In this document: piece after piece, positions 1-5,378 of the stretch | How the letters are laid out: each line of letters begins with the position of its first letter | How positions within the stretch are numbered: position 1 is the first letter of the stretch | Source: Actinomycetes bacterium | Lineage (GTDB): Bacteria; Actinomycetota; Actinomycetes; Actinomycetales; Cellulomonadaceae | Reading direction: 5' to 3' | Assembly: GCA_023430425.1 (NCBI GenBank) | Contig: JAEZAR010000305.1 | Location: 1-5,378 of the forward strand | DNA: 5,378 nucleotides | Notes under the pieces: generated by a model | What the model was told of the DNA's origin: nothing | Seen by the model: the letters and a program-made list of their open reading frames with translations, nothing else | Database searches by the model: none | Position numbers and translations under genes: made by a program

Positions 1-426
1 GGGCGACGCTGCGCCCGACGCCGCAGCGGCGCCCGGCGGCCCGGGCCGCAGTCGCTCCTCGCGCTCGCGCAGCTGCGCCTCCCACTGCTCGAGCATCCGC
101 TCGTGGCCCGCCCGCTCCGCCCGCAGCCCGGCGAGGAACGCCGGGTCGTCGTCGGGCGCGACGGGGCGGCGTGGCCGCTCGTACTCCGGGAACCCCGCCG
201 TCTGCGTCGACGGCCAGGCGACCTGCCGACGCCCGCCGCCACGCTGCGGGCGACCCGCCACCAGCCACGCCACCGGACCGACCACGGGCACCAGGATGAT
301 CAGCACCACCCAGAGCGACTTGTCGAGGTTGCGCACATCGGCACCGTCGGTCTGGATGGCGTCGATGAGGCAGTAGACGAGCAGCACGACCGGCACGATG
401 AGCTGCAGGTACCTCAGGACCCCCAT
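1..426 (-). CDS. PLDc_N-domain small membrane protein (3' end cut by window edge)
   Basis: The visible 142 residues begin MGVLRYLQLI and hold two hydrophobic segments, about residues 7-24 and 38-58. The second ends in VPVVGPVAWLVAGRP, the W...P..GP...L..GR pattern of the phospholipase D N-terminal (PLDc_N) domain, which in actinobacteria usually occurs alone without a phospholipase domain. Asp22 and a short polar loop lie between the helices, giving a hairpin in the cytoplasmic membrane. After it come a basic Gly/Arg stretch (60-68), a Pro-rich acidic part, and a charged helix likely to form a short coiled coil (about 101-127). The tail becomes Ala/Pro/Gly-rich and is still open at base 1. 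The ATG is supported by a purine-rich GAGGGAGG tract 4-7 bases upstream. It lies 117 bases downstream of the AAA ATPase on the same strand. The molecular role of such solo PLDc_N proteins is unknown; no catalytic HKD motif is present. Confidence 0.85.
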   Translation of the reverse strand, partial: MGVLRYLQLIVPVVLLVYCLIDAIQTDGADVRNLDKSLWVVLIILVPVVGPVAWLVAGRPQRGGGRRQVAWPSTQTAGFPEYERPRRPVAPDDDPAFLAGLRAERAGHERMLEQWEAQLREREERLRPGPPGAAAASGAASP

Positions 427-512
427 GACGCCCCCTCCCTCGCGGGGTCACGCTAGAGCATGATCACCCGTGGCGGCAGGGGTCGTCCGGGTGGTCCGCA
501 GCTCGGGTCCGC

Positions 513-528
513 CCGGGTCGCGACCCGG
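513..528 (-). terminator. perfect GC-rich palindrome between ATPase and PLDc_N genes
   Basis: A 16-base perfect inverted repeat, CCGGGTCGCGACCCGG, starts 15 bases beyond the ATPase stop codon. As RNA it can fold into a stem with almost no loop, or act as a two-fold symmetric protein site. No U-run follows, so a classical intrinsic terminator is not shown; many high-GC actinobacterial terminators also lack one. The rest of the 117-base gap shows only the purine-rich ribosome binding tract of the next gene. Confidence 0.3.
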
Positions 529-543
529 AGGGCCCGGCCCGCC

Positions 544-2022
544 TCAGTCGGCTGGCACGGTCCGCGGGCCGGCCCACGCCCGCAGCGCCGCCACCTGCTC
601 GGCCATGACGACGCTCAGGGGACGCGTCGCCCCCGCCTCGCGGAGCAGGTGCACGGCGGTGATCGGGCCGCCGTCCTCGTGCGCGGCGTACGCGGCGGAG
701 ACCACCACCTGCTCGATCTCCGCACCGGAGAAGCCCTCGGTCGCGGCGGCGAGCGTCCGGAGCTCGTCGTCGGTCAGGGCCACGGCGCGCGCACCGGCGT
801 GCACACGGAACACCTCGGCCCGCACCTGCGGCGTGGGGAGGTCGACGAAGAAGGTCTCGTCGAAGCGGCCCTTGCGGATGAGCTCGGGCGGCAACCGGGA
901 GATGTCGTTGGCCGTGGCCACGACGAGCACGCGGCCCCGCCGCTCGGCGAGCCAGGTGAGGAACGTGCCGAGGACGCGCTGCGAGGAGCCGGCGTCGCCG
1001 TCGGAGGTCGCCAGCCCCTTCTCGATCTCGTCGATCCAGACGACGCACGGCGCCATGAGGTCCGCCGTCGCGAGCGACTCGCGCAGCCGGCGCTCCGACT
1101 CGCCGACGTACTTGTCGTGCACCGCGGCGAGGTCCATGCGCAGCAGCGGGACTCCGAGCACCCGGGCCGCGACCTTCGCCGCGAGGCTCTTGCCGCACCC
1201 CTGGACCCCGAGCAGCAGGATGCCGCGCGGCGGGTCGAGGTCGGGGGCGGAACCGTCGAACGCCGGCCGCCGACGACGCAGCCACTCCTTCACGCGGCCG
1301 AGGCCGGCGAGGGCATCGGGGTCGGCCAGGTCGTACTCGAAGCTCAGCACCCCGCCCCGGGCGAGGAGCTCGTACTTCGCCCGGGCGACCAGCGGGACGT
1401 CGTCGCGGGTGATCGCGCCGTCGTGCTCGATCGCGGACCGGGCGAGGCGCCGCACGTCCGTCTCCGGGAGCCCGGCGAGGTTCTCCACCAGGAGGTCGAC
1501 CGACGCCTGGTCCGCCTGGACCGGGCGCCCCGCCCGGGCCGCGAAGTCGCGCGCCTCGGCGTCGACGATCGCGCGGCGCGCCGCCGTGCCGGGGTAGGCC
1601 AGCTCCACGCGGGCCGCGAGGTGGGCGAGCTCCTCGGGGAGCTCCACGTCGTGGCTGACGAGGACGACGGTGCGCGGGTTGCGCTCGTACCCGAGGCAGA
1701 TGTCCTTGAGCGTGCGGACGAGCACGGGGTCAGTGAGGTACGGGTGCAGGTCGAGCATGACGTAGACGCCGGCCATGGCGTCGAGCAGCCAGGCCAGCAC
1801 CCGGTCGGGGGCCGCGTTGAACAGCTGGGGCGGACCGAGGTCCACGTCCCGACGGCGCAGGCCCTGGGTGACCGCCCACTCGAACACCGCCGCGGGCGGG
1901 TTGAGGCCCCGCGCCGCGTCGACCACCTGCGCGACGGCACGCGACTCGTCGCGGGTCTCCAGGACGACCAGCGGCACGCGGCTGCGCAGGATCGCCGCGA
2001 GGTCCTTGCCGGTCCCGTCCAT
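544..2022 (-). CDS. Ycf46-type AAA ATPase
   Basis: This 492-residue protein has the two-part layout of the Ycf46 group of AAA ATPases (COG0464-like). An N-terminal half of about 230 residues starts near [15 protein letters not shown] and includes [20 protein letters not shown] (89-108), resembling the degenerate RecA-like part of Ycf46. A single AAA module follows: Walker A GVQGCGKS (272-279), Walker B VVWIDE (327-332), sensor-1 Asn372 in VVATAND, the RKGRFDE segment (383-389) with the arginine finger, and a sensor-2-like GFSGAEIE (430-437). All catalytic residues are present, so ATP hydrolysis and ring assembly are expected. Ycf46 is linked to photosynthesis regulation in cyanobacteria; in actinobacteria its substrate is unknown. 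The ATG has AGGT eight bases upstream. It is a soluble protein with no signal or membrane segment. It lies 80 bases after the nucleotidyltransferase gene and before the PLDc_N gene. Confidence 0.9.
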   Translation of the reverse strand: MDGTGKDLAAILRSRVPLVVLETRDESRAVAQVVDAARGLNPPAAVFEWAVTQGLRRRDVDLGPPQLFNAAPDRVLAWLLDAMAGVYVMLDLHPYLTDPVLVRTLKDICLGYERNPRTVVLVSHDVELPEELAHLAARVELAYPGTAARRAIVDAEARDFAARAGRPVQADQASVDLLVENLAGLPETDVRRLARSAIEHDGAITRDDVPLVARAKYELLARGGVLSFEYDLADPDALAGLGRVKEWLRRRRPAFDGSAPDLDPPRGILLLGVQGCGKSLAAKVAARVLGVPLLRMDLAAVHDKYVGESERRLRESLATADLMAPCVVWIDEIEKGLATSDGDAGSSQRVLGTFLTWLAERRGRVLVVATANDISRLPPELIRKGRFDETFFVDLPTPQVRAEVFRVHAGARAVALTDDELRTLAAATEGFSGAEIEQVVVSAAYAAHEDGGPITAVHLLREAGATRPLSVVMAEQVAALRAWAGPRTVPAD

Positions 2023-2042
2023 CGCGCGGAACCTAGCACGCG

Positions 2043-2064
2043 GGTCCGGCCCGGGAGCCGGACC
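2043..2064 (-). terminator. strong stem-loop downstream of nucleotidyltransferase gene
   Basis: GGTCCGGC (2043-2050) and GCCGGACC (2057-2064) form a perfect 8-base-pair stem with a 6-base loop. On the minus strand it lies 38 bases after the nucleotidyltransferase stop and 20 bases before the ATPase start. It is a candidate terminator or attenuator without a U-tract. It could also influence transcription reading into the ATPase gene, whose ribosome binding site (2034-2031) is just beyond the hairpin. Confidence 0.4.
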
Positions 2065-2102
2065 TCAGGGCCGCGGGTGGGAGCGTGCCCGACGCGCCCG
2101 GC

Positions 2103-2672
2103 TCAGCCCTCGCGCTCGGTGATCCCCAGCTCGTCGGTGAGGAACAGGAACGCGCGCGCGTAGGGGTTGTCGGCGACGGCGCGCCGCACGTACGGCCAGT
2201 CGATCTGCTCGCGCAGCGCACGGGCGATCGGGAGCAGGTGGCTCATGTCGCAGTAGTGCTCGGCGAGCACGCTGAGCTGGCCGGCGAGGATGTCCGTGGC
2301 CCCGAGCACGGGCATCCGCACGGCGAGCACCTCCATCACCTCCGACCGCTCGAACAGCGCGGGGTCGACCTGCTCGCCGCACATGCGGAACAGCACGTCG
2401 ACGAGGGCCCCCTTGTGGAACGCCTTGAAGAGCCAGTTCTCCGCCGGCTGCTGGACGTCCAGCCCGGCGTCGGCGATGGCCGCCCGCGCCACCTCGATGT
2501 CCTCCTCCCGGATGACGAAGTCGGCGTCGTGGTCGGGCTCGGGCGCGCCGCGCGCCCAGGCCGCGTAGCCGCCGCAGAGCGCGTAGGGGATCCCGGCGTC
2601 GTGCAGCGCCACGGCCGCGAGCCGGAGCCCGTCGTGCAGCGCGGCACGCTCGTCGGCGGAGGTGCTCGTCAT
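2103..2672 (-). CDS. solo nucleotidyltransferase-fold protein
   Basis: This 189-residue soluble protein carries a minimal nucleotidyltransferase signature: a GGYAAW helix turn (34-39), a D-x-D pair at Asp49 and Asp51 in DHDADFVI, and a likely third metal-binding Asp92 in ALVDVLF. This arrangement is shared by the Pol beta-like superfamily, including AbiEii/MenT-type toxins, aminoglycoside transferases and uncharacterised single-domain NTases. The C-terminal half is mostly helical (LGATDILAGQLSVLAEHY, then a helix ending in FLFLTDELGITE). The substrate cannot be read from the sequence. No antitoxin-like partner is adjacent: upstream is a divergent EEP hydrolase and downstream the Ycf46-type ATPase. 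The only ATG has AAGG just one base upstream, too close for normal ribosome binding, so translation may be leaderless; an internal GTG at codon 21 would remove nothing catalytic but is less likely. The NTase fold is fairly sure, the biological role unknown. Confidence 0.82.
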   Translation of the reverse strand: MTSTSADERAALHDGLRLAAVALHDAGIPYALCGGYAAWARGAPEPDHDADFVIREEDIEVARAAIADAGLDVQQPAENWLFKAFHKGALVDVLFRMCGEQVDPALFERSEVMEVLAVRMPVLGATDILAGQLSVLAEHYCDMSHLLPIARALREQIDWPYVRRAVADNPYARAFLFLTDELGITEREG

Positions 2673-2785
2673 GCCTTGCTGTGTACACGACGCTCCGCCC
2701 CGGCGCTCGCCGAGCCCGGGCCCCGCCGGGGCCGGCGTGGGACGAGCGGGTGCGGCGCGCGGTGCGGCGGGCGAGACTCGACCCG
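2673..2785. promoter_or_regulatory. divergent intergenic region with inverted repeats
   Basis: These 113 bases separate the starts of the NTase (minus) and EEP hydrolase (plus) genes, so both promoters should lie here or overlap coding ends. Two symmetric elements are visible. GTGTACAC (2681-2688) is a perfect 8-base palindrome only eight bases from the NTase start, where a bound protein could block it. GGCCCC (2719-2724) and GGGGCC (2728-2733) form a tight 6-base-pair hairpin. I cannot identify convincing -35/-10 hexamers for either direction. Confidence 0.4.
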
Positions 2786-3580
2786 ATGCGCCTGGCGACG
2801 TTCAACATCCTGCACGGCCGCTCACCCGCCGACGACGAGGTGAACCTCGGCCGCTTCGCGACGGCCGTCCGCGCGCTGGACGCCGACGTGCTCGCGCTGC
2901 AGGAGGTCGACCGGGACCAGCCGCGCTCGCACGGGGCGGACCTGACCGCGCTCGCCGCCGAGTCCCTCGGCGCCCCCCACCACCGGTTCGCCGCGACGCT
3001 CGCCGGCACCCCGGGGCTGTGGTCGGCCGCCACGGGCGACCTGGCGCCGGACTCCGCCGCCTACGGCATCGCCCTCGTCAGCCGCTACCCCGTCGTGGCC
3101 TGGCACACCATGGCGCTGCCCGCGCTGCCCGGTCCCGTGCCCGTCTCCTTCCGCCGTGGGGCGCCGCCCACGATCGTGCACGACGAGCCCCGGGCGGCGC
3201 TGTCCGCGGTCGTCGACGCACCCGGCGGACGGATCACCGTCGTGGCGACCCACCTGACGTTCGTGCCCGGCTGGAACGCGGTCCAGCTGCGGCGGCTCGT
3301 CGCCTCCCTGTCCCACCACGGCCGCCCGGTCGTCGTCATGGGCGACCTCAACCTCCGCGGCCACCTGCCGTCCCGGCTCACGGGCTGGCGCCCCCTGGTC
3401 GAGGCGGACACGTTCCCGGCCGCCCGCCCACGACGCCAGCTCGACCACGTCCTCGCCGAGGGCGCGGTGCGCCCGGTGACGCCCGGCTGGGCGCGCGACA
3501 CCGGCGTCTCCGACCACCGTGCCCTGGTGGTGGACGTCGAGCTGGCCCACCCGCGGCGCCCCCCCGACCCCGAGGCCTGA
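2786..3580 (+). CDS. endonuclease/exonuclease/phosphatase (EEP) family hydrolase
   Basis: This 264-residue protein is a near-minimal EEP-fold metal-dependent phosphoesterase (DNase I / exonuclease III / sphingomyelinase superfamily). Motifs appear in the expected order: TFNILHG with Asn7, LALQEVD with metal ligand Glu40, GIALVSRYP (94-102), THL with His156, GDLN with Asp187 and Asn189, QLDHVL with Asp220, and the terminal SDHRALVVDV with Asp243 and His244. The active site is complete. There is no signal peptide or membrane segment, so it should act in the cytoplasm, but sequence alone does not tell nucleic acid from phospholipid or other phosphate esters. The ATG fits the fold, since MRLATFNILHG is the usual first strand. 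No good Shine-Dalgarno precedes it; in-frame GTG codons at 2750 and 2762 are alternatives that would add 12 or 8 basic residues. It ends in a short Pro/Arg-rich tail (255-264). Confidence 0.88.
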   Translation: MRLATFNILHGRSPADDEVNLGRFATAVRALDADVLALQEVDRDQPRSHGADLTALAAESLGAPHHRFAATLAGTPGLWSAATGDLAPDSAAYGIALVSRYPVVAWHTMALPALPGPVPVSFRRGAPPTIVHDEPRAALSAVVDAPGGRITVVATHLTFVPGWNAVQLRRLVASLSHHGRPVVVMGDLNLRGHLPSRLTGWRPLVEADTFPAARPRRQLDHVLAEGAVRPVTPGWARDTGVSDHRALVVDVELAHPRRPPDPEA

Positions 3581-3630
3581 CCCGGTCGCCACCGAGCCCG
3601 TGTCCGGCCGTCAGCCGGTCAGGGCGGTGG

Positions 3631-3660
3631 CCCACGACCGCGCCGCGCGGTGGGGCCTTT
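3631..3660 (+). terminator. candidate terminator after EEP hydrolase gene
   Basis: CCCAC (3631-3635) can pair with GTGGG (3650-3654), enclosing CGCG-CCG-CGCG (3639-3649) with a small GAC bulge; an alternative fold is the 6-base-pair ACCGCG/CGCGGT stem. It is followed by GGCCTTT, a short T-run. A smaller stem, CCGGC/GCCGG (3604-3618), precedes it. The position 50 bases after the stop codon suits transcription termination. No experimental or statistical support is available here. Confidence 0.4.
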
Positions 3661-3777
3661 CCGGCGTCAATCGCGCCAGTCGAAATACGTTTGTGTTTGC
3701 GCTCACATGCATCCCCGGACCTTTGTCCCGAATATCGCCCAGGTACCTCGCAATTCGCCCGCCCGGGGCCGGGCCCA
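3661..3777 (+). promoter_or_regulatory. AT-richer upstream island, probable promoter zone of the beta-helix gene
   Basis: Most of this stretch stands out from its surroundings by its A/T content, especially 3666-3712 and 3721-3756. It precedes the secreted beta-helix gene and most likely holds its promoter. A weak pair TTTGTC (3722-3727) and TACCTC (3744-3749), spaced 16 bases, could be -35/-10 elements, but the match is poor and I do not assign a start site. The non-coding stretch as a whole runs 3581-3864, and no plausible gene lies in it: the frames that stay open read as arginine- and proline-rich shadow. Confidence 0.45.
3692..3707. promoter_or_regulatory. CRP/GlxR-type binding site
   Basis: TGTGT-TTGCGC-TCACA matches the CRP/FNR-family consensus TGTGA-N6-TCACA at nine of ten specified positions, with the correct six-base spacing. 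GlxR of corynebacteria and Crp of other actinobacteria recognise this cAMP-dependent motif. It lies 158 bases upstream of the beta-helix start codon inside the AT-richer island, a sensible position for cAMP or carbon-source control of a secreted, carbohydrate-type protein. Whether it activates or represses depends on the unknown transcription start. Confidence 0.55.
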
Positions 3778-3858
3778 TGACGAAGGTCCCGTCAAGGCGA
3801 TCCCCCTTCCTGCCGGAGACTTCCCGGCGGCCGCCGAACGACGGCGGCGTTAAGGGGA
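3778..3858 (+). promoter_or_regulatory. structured 5' leader with possible ribosome-site sequestering
   Basis: Three consecutive stems can form directly before the beta-helix gene: TGACG/CGTCA (3778-3782 with 3790-3794), GCCGG/CCGGC (3812-3816 with 3824-3828), and GCCGCCG/CGGCGGC (3830-3836 with 3842-3848, loop AACGA). CCCCTT (3803-3808) is exactly complementary to AAGGGG (3852-3857), the Shine-Dalgarno core, so pairing would enclose the second and third stems in a junction and hide the ribosome site. It does not match the consensus of c-di-GMP-I, ydaO, TPP or cobalamin riboswitches as I know them. Confidence 0.35.
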
Positions 3859-3864
3859 CACAAG

Positions 3865-5378
3865 ATGCGGACACGAACGTGGGGCGCCATCGCGCTCCTC
3901 CTGACCGGGCTCGTGGCGGTACCCACCACCGCGAGCCAGGCGGCCACCAAGCCCGGCGCCTCCACCACCGGCGTCGTCTCGGGAGCCTCCCTGTCGTCGA
4001 TGAGCGGCGGATACCTCAACACGAGCAACACCACGATCTCGAACAAGGTCATCACCGGGAACGTCACGTTCGCCGGCTCGGGCCTGACCCTCAAGAACGT
4101 CCGGGTCACCGGCCACGCGGTCTTCAACGGCGACAACCTCGTCATCGAGGACAGCGAGTTCGGCTCCTGGGCCCTGTCGGGCACCGAGAACGTGCGTGCC
4201 TCGCGGGTGGAGATCCTCGGCAACTACGGCCAGGACGGCCTGCACGTCACGTCGGGGTCCAGCCCGGTGAAGAACGTCGTCATCACCGACACGTGGATCC
4301 ACGACCCGAAGGTCACCGGGGGCCAGCACTACGACGGCATCCAGGTGCGCGGCGTCGACGGCCTGACGCTCGAGCGGGTCGCCGTCGAGCTCGGGCCGTG
4401 GAAGACGCAGCACAACGCGGCCCTGTTCCTCGAGAACGCCAACGGCGGCAACCGCAACGTCACCGTCAAGGACTCCTGGCTGACCGGCGGTGGCTACACG
4501 CTGTACTCGTTCGGCACCAACGTCCGTGTCACGGGCACCGTGATCGGCGACGGCAACTGGGGCGACCTGTACTCCTCGTCCACGCCGTTCGCCGCGTTCA
4601 CCGGCAACATCTGCACCGACGGGCACGCGCTGTCGTACACCGGCGGCAAGATCGTCCACGGCGCCACGGCCACCACCGCCCCGGCGCCCGCGCCGTCGCC
4701 CACCCCGACGCCGTCGCCCACCCCGACGCCGACGCCCACCCCGACGCCGACGCCGACGCCGACGCCCACCCCGACGCCGACCCCGACGCCGACCCCGGCT
4801 CCGGCTCCCGCCCCGAGCACCGTCACGGCCAAGCCGTCGGCGTCGACGACGGGTGTGCCGGCCGGTGTGACGCTGGCCCCGATGGCCGGCGGCACGGTCA
4901 GCACCACGGGCACCATCGCGAACAAGGTCATCACCGGCGACGTCATCTTCACCGGCTCCAACCTGACCGTGCGCAACCTGCGCGTGACCGGCCACGCCGT
5001 CTTCCGCGGCGACAACGTCGTCATCGAGGACTGCGAGTTCGGCTCCTGGGCCCTGTCCGGCACCGCCGGCGTGCGCGCCGCCCGCATCGACGTCTTCGGC
5101 AACCCCGGCCAGGACGGCCTGCACGTCACCGCCGGCACCGGACCCGTCTCCGACGTCGTGATCACCGACTCCTGGATCCACAACCCCCAGGTCGCCAACG
5201 GCTCCCACTACGACGGCATGCAGGTGCGCGGCGTGGACGGCCTGACCGTGCGCAACACCGTCTTCGACCTCGGCGCCTGGGCCAGCGGCCACAACGCCGC
5301 CGTCTACCTGGAGAACGCCAACGGCGGCAACCGCAACGTCACCATCGACCGCTCCTGGCTCATCGGCGGCGGCTACAC
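3865..5378 (+). CDS. secreted tandem-module right-handed beta-helix protein (3' end cut by window edge)
   Basis: The frame is open for 504 codons to the window end. It starts at an ATG with a strong AAGGGGA six bases upstream. A Sec signal peptide is clear: basic MRTRTWG, a hydrophobic core (8-19), and a likely cleavage after Ser-Gln-Ala26. Module 1 (about 29-272) is rich in V, T, N and G with short strand-turn repeats such as LTLKNVRVTGHAVFNGDNLV, typical of a parallel beta-helix. A Pro-Thr/Pro-Ala linker (273-318) follows. Module 2 (from about 323) repeats module 1 nearly without gaps and is cut before its end. Conserved spots in both modules are GQDGLHV, HYDG(I/M)QVRGVDGL, HNAA and LENANGGNRNVT. 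Such helices occur in polysaccharide lyases, hydrolases and surface adhesins, so binding or cleaving a polysaccharide outside the cell is plausible, but no catalytic site is proven. The surface anchor, if any, lies outside the window. Confidence 0.9.
   Translation, partial: MRTRTWGAIALLLTGLVAVPTTASQAATKPGASTTGVVSGASLSSMSGGYLNTSNTTISNKVITGNVTFAGSGLTLKNVRVTGHAVFNGDNLVIEDSEFGSWALSGTENVRASRVEILGNYGQDGLHVTSGSSPVKNVVITDTWIHDPKVTGGQHYDGIQVRGVDGLTLERVAVELGPWKTQHNAALFLENANGGNRNVTVKDSWLTGGGYTLYSFGTNVRVTGTVIGDGNWGDLYSSSTPFAAFTGNICTDGHALSYTGGKIVHGATATTAPAPAPSPTPTPSPTPTPTPTPTPTPTPTPTPTPTPTPTPAPAPAPSTVTAKPSASTTGVPAGVTLAPMAGGTVSTTGTIANKVITGDVIFTGSNLTVRNLRVTGHAVFRGDNVVIEDCEFGSWALSGTAGVRAARIDVFGNPGQDGLHVTAGTGPVSDVVITDSWIHNPQVANGSHYDGMQVRGVDGLTVRNTVFDLGAWASGHNAAVYLENANGGNRNVTIDRSWLIGGGY
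3949..4680 (+). repeat. beta-helix module 1 of tandem pair
   Basis: This is the first copy of an intragenic duplication, residues about 29-272. Residues 60-211 align without gaps to 353-504 at a constant offset of 293 residues (879 bases), with 105 of 152 positions identical by my hand count. Upstream of residue 60 the offset is 294, so one residue was gained or lost. The last 60 residues contain the module's only cysteine, Cys250; their counterpart in module 2 is outside the window. Confidence 0.9.
4717..4794 (+). repeat. (Pro-Thr)13 hexanucleotide-type repeat linker
   Basis: Thirteen uninterrupted Pro-Thr dipeptides (residues 285-310) are encoded mainly by CCGACG units, with CCCACC and CCGACC variants. 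Ser-Pro-Thr units and Pro-Ala stretches flank it. Such linkers are common between modules of secreted actinobacterial enzymes, where they are extended, protease-resistant and often O-mannosylated. The repeat unit is a multiple of three, so slippage would change linker length without breaking the frame. Confidence 0.95.
4831..5378 (+). repeat. beta-helix module 2 of tandem pair (incomplete)
   Basis: The second copy starts near Lys323 with KPSASTTGV, the counterpart of KPGASTTGV at 29-37, and is cut by the window edge at GGGYT. A 33-base stretch (5311-5343) is identical to 4432-4464 in module 1, and other stretches such as the FGSWALSGT region are nearly so. Module 2 carries Cys390 where module 1 has Ser97. 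The retained HYDG, HNAA and GQDGLHV motifs suggest both copies are functional. Confidence 0.9.

Noticed and set aside
460..2163. Long plus-strand open frame opposite the ATPase gene (567 codons)
   Set aside because: It is antisense to a gene with complete AAA motifs, and its product is a low-complexity Arg/Gly/Glu/His-rich chain with no recognisable domain; such open frames are expected in very GC-rich DNA.
2822..3592. Minus-strand open frame opposite the EEP hydrolase (256 codons)
   Set aside because: The plus strand carries all the EEP motifs in order; the reverse reading is low-complexity with no domain.
3650..3853. Small open frame (67 codons) in the upstream region of the beta-helix gene
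   Set aside because: It has no ribosome binding site, an unusual composition, and it overlaps the probable promoter and leader elements.
3778..3864. A known riboswitch class (c-di-GMP-I, ydaO c-di-AMP, TPP, cobalamin)
   Set aside because: I looked for the conserved core sequences of these classes and did not find them; only generic stems are present.
4717..4794. CRISPR-like or other structured DNA array
   Set aside because: The short repeat is fully explained by Pro-Thr codons within an open coding frame, and there are no spacers.
4494..5198. Minus-strand frame with a Gly-Val repeat resembling an elastin-like protein
   Set aside because: The Gly-Val run is the antisense reading of the Pro-Thr codons and has no independent support.
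3850..5292. Long minus-strand open frame opposite the beta-helix gene (480 codons)
   Set aside because: Its Arg/Gly-rich run is simply the reverse strand of the Pro-Thr repeat; the plus strand has a signal peptide, a ribosome binding site and two homologous modules.

Overview
The window is very GC-rich, uses G/C-ending codons almost throughout, and carries a (Pro-Thr)n-linked secreted protein. This points to a high-GC actinobacterium; a Cellulomonadaceae-like or related micrococcalean soil bacterium is my guess from style, not from a marker gene. No rRNA, tRNA, CRISPR array, transposase, integrase or phage gene is visible.

Left part (1-2672), minus strand: three genes read right to left. The first transcribed is a small solo nucleotidyltransferase-fold protein (2672-2103). 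Next is a Ycf46-type AAA ATPase with an intact Walker A, Walker B and arginine-finger set (2022-544). Last is a two-helix PLDc_N membrane protein with a charged tail, cut by the left window edge (426-1). The gaps between them are 80 and 117 bases, and each holds a perfect GC-rich inverted repeat without a U-tract, so they may be separate units rather than one tight operon.

Centre (2673-3580): a 113-base divergent intergenic region separates the nucleotidyltransferase from a plus-strand endonuclease/exonuclease/phosphatase (EEP) family hydrolase with a complete catalytic residue set. Neither start has a convincing, well-spaced Shine-Dalgarno sequence, so leaderless translation is possible for both.

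Right part (3581-5378): a 284-base non-coding stretch contains a hairpin behind the EEP gene, a relatively AT-rich island with a near-consensus CRP/GlxR-type palindrome, and a structured leader whose pyrimidine tract could pair with the strong Shine-Dalgarno of the next gene. That gene encodes a secreted right-handed beta-helix protein built from two homologous modules (about 69% identical over 152 ungapped residues, my count by eye). A Pro-Thr linker encoded by a hexanucleotide-like repeat joins them, and the gene runs off the right edge.

The left genes look like ordinary chromosomal housekeeping or accessory genes. The most distinctive part is the duplicated beta-helix gene and its elaborate upstream region. 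I see no clear evidence for a wholly new defence or mobile system here.
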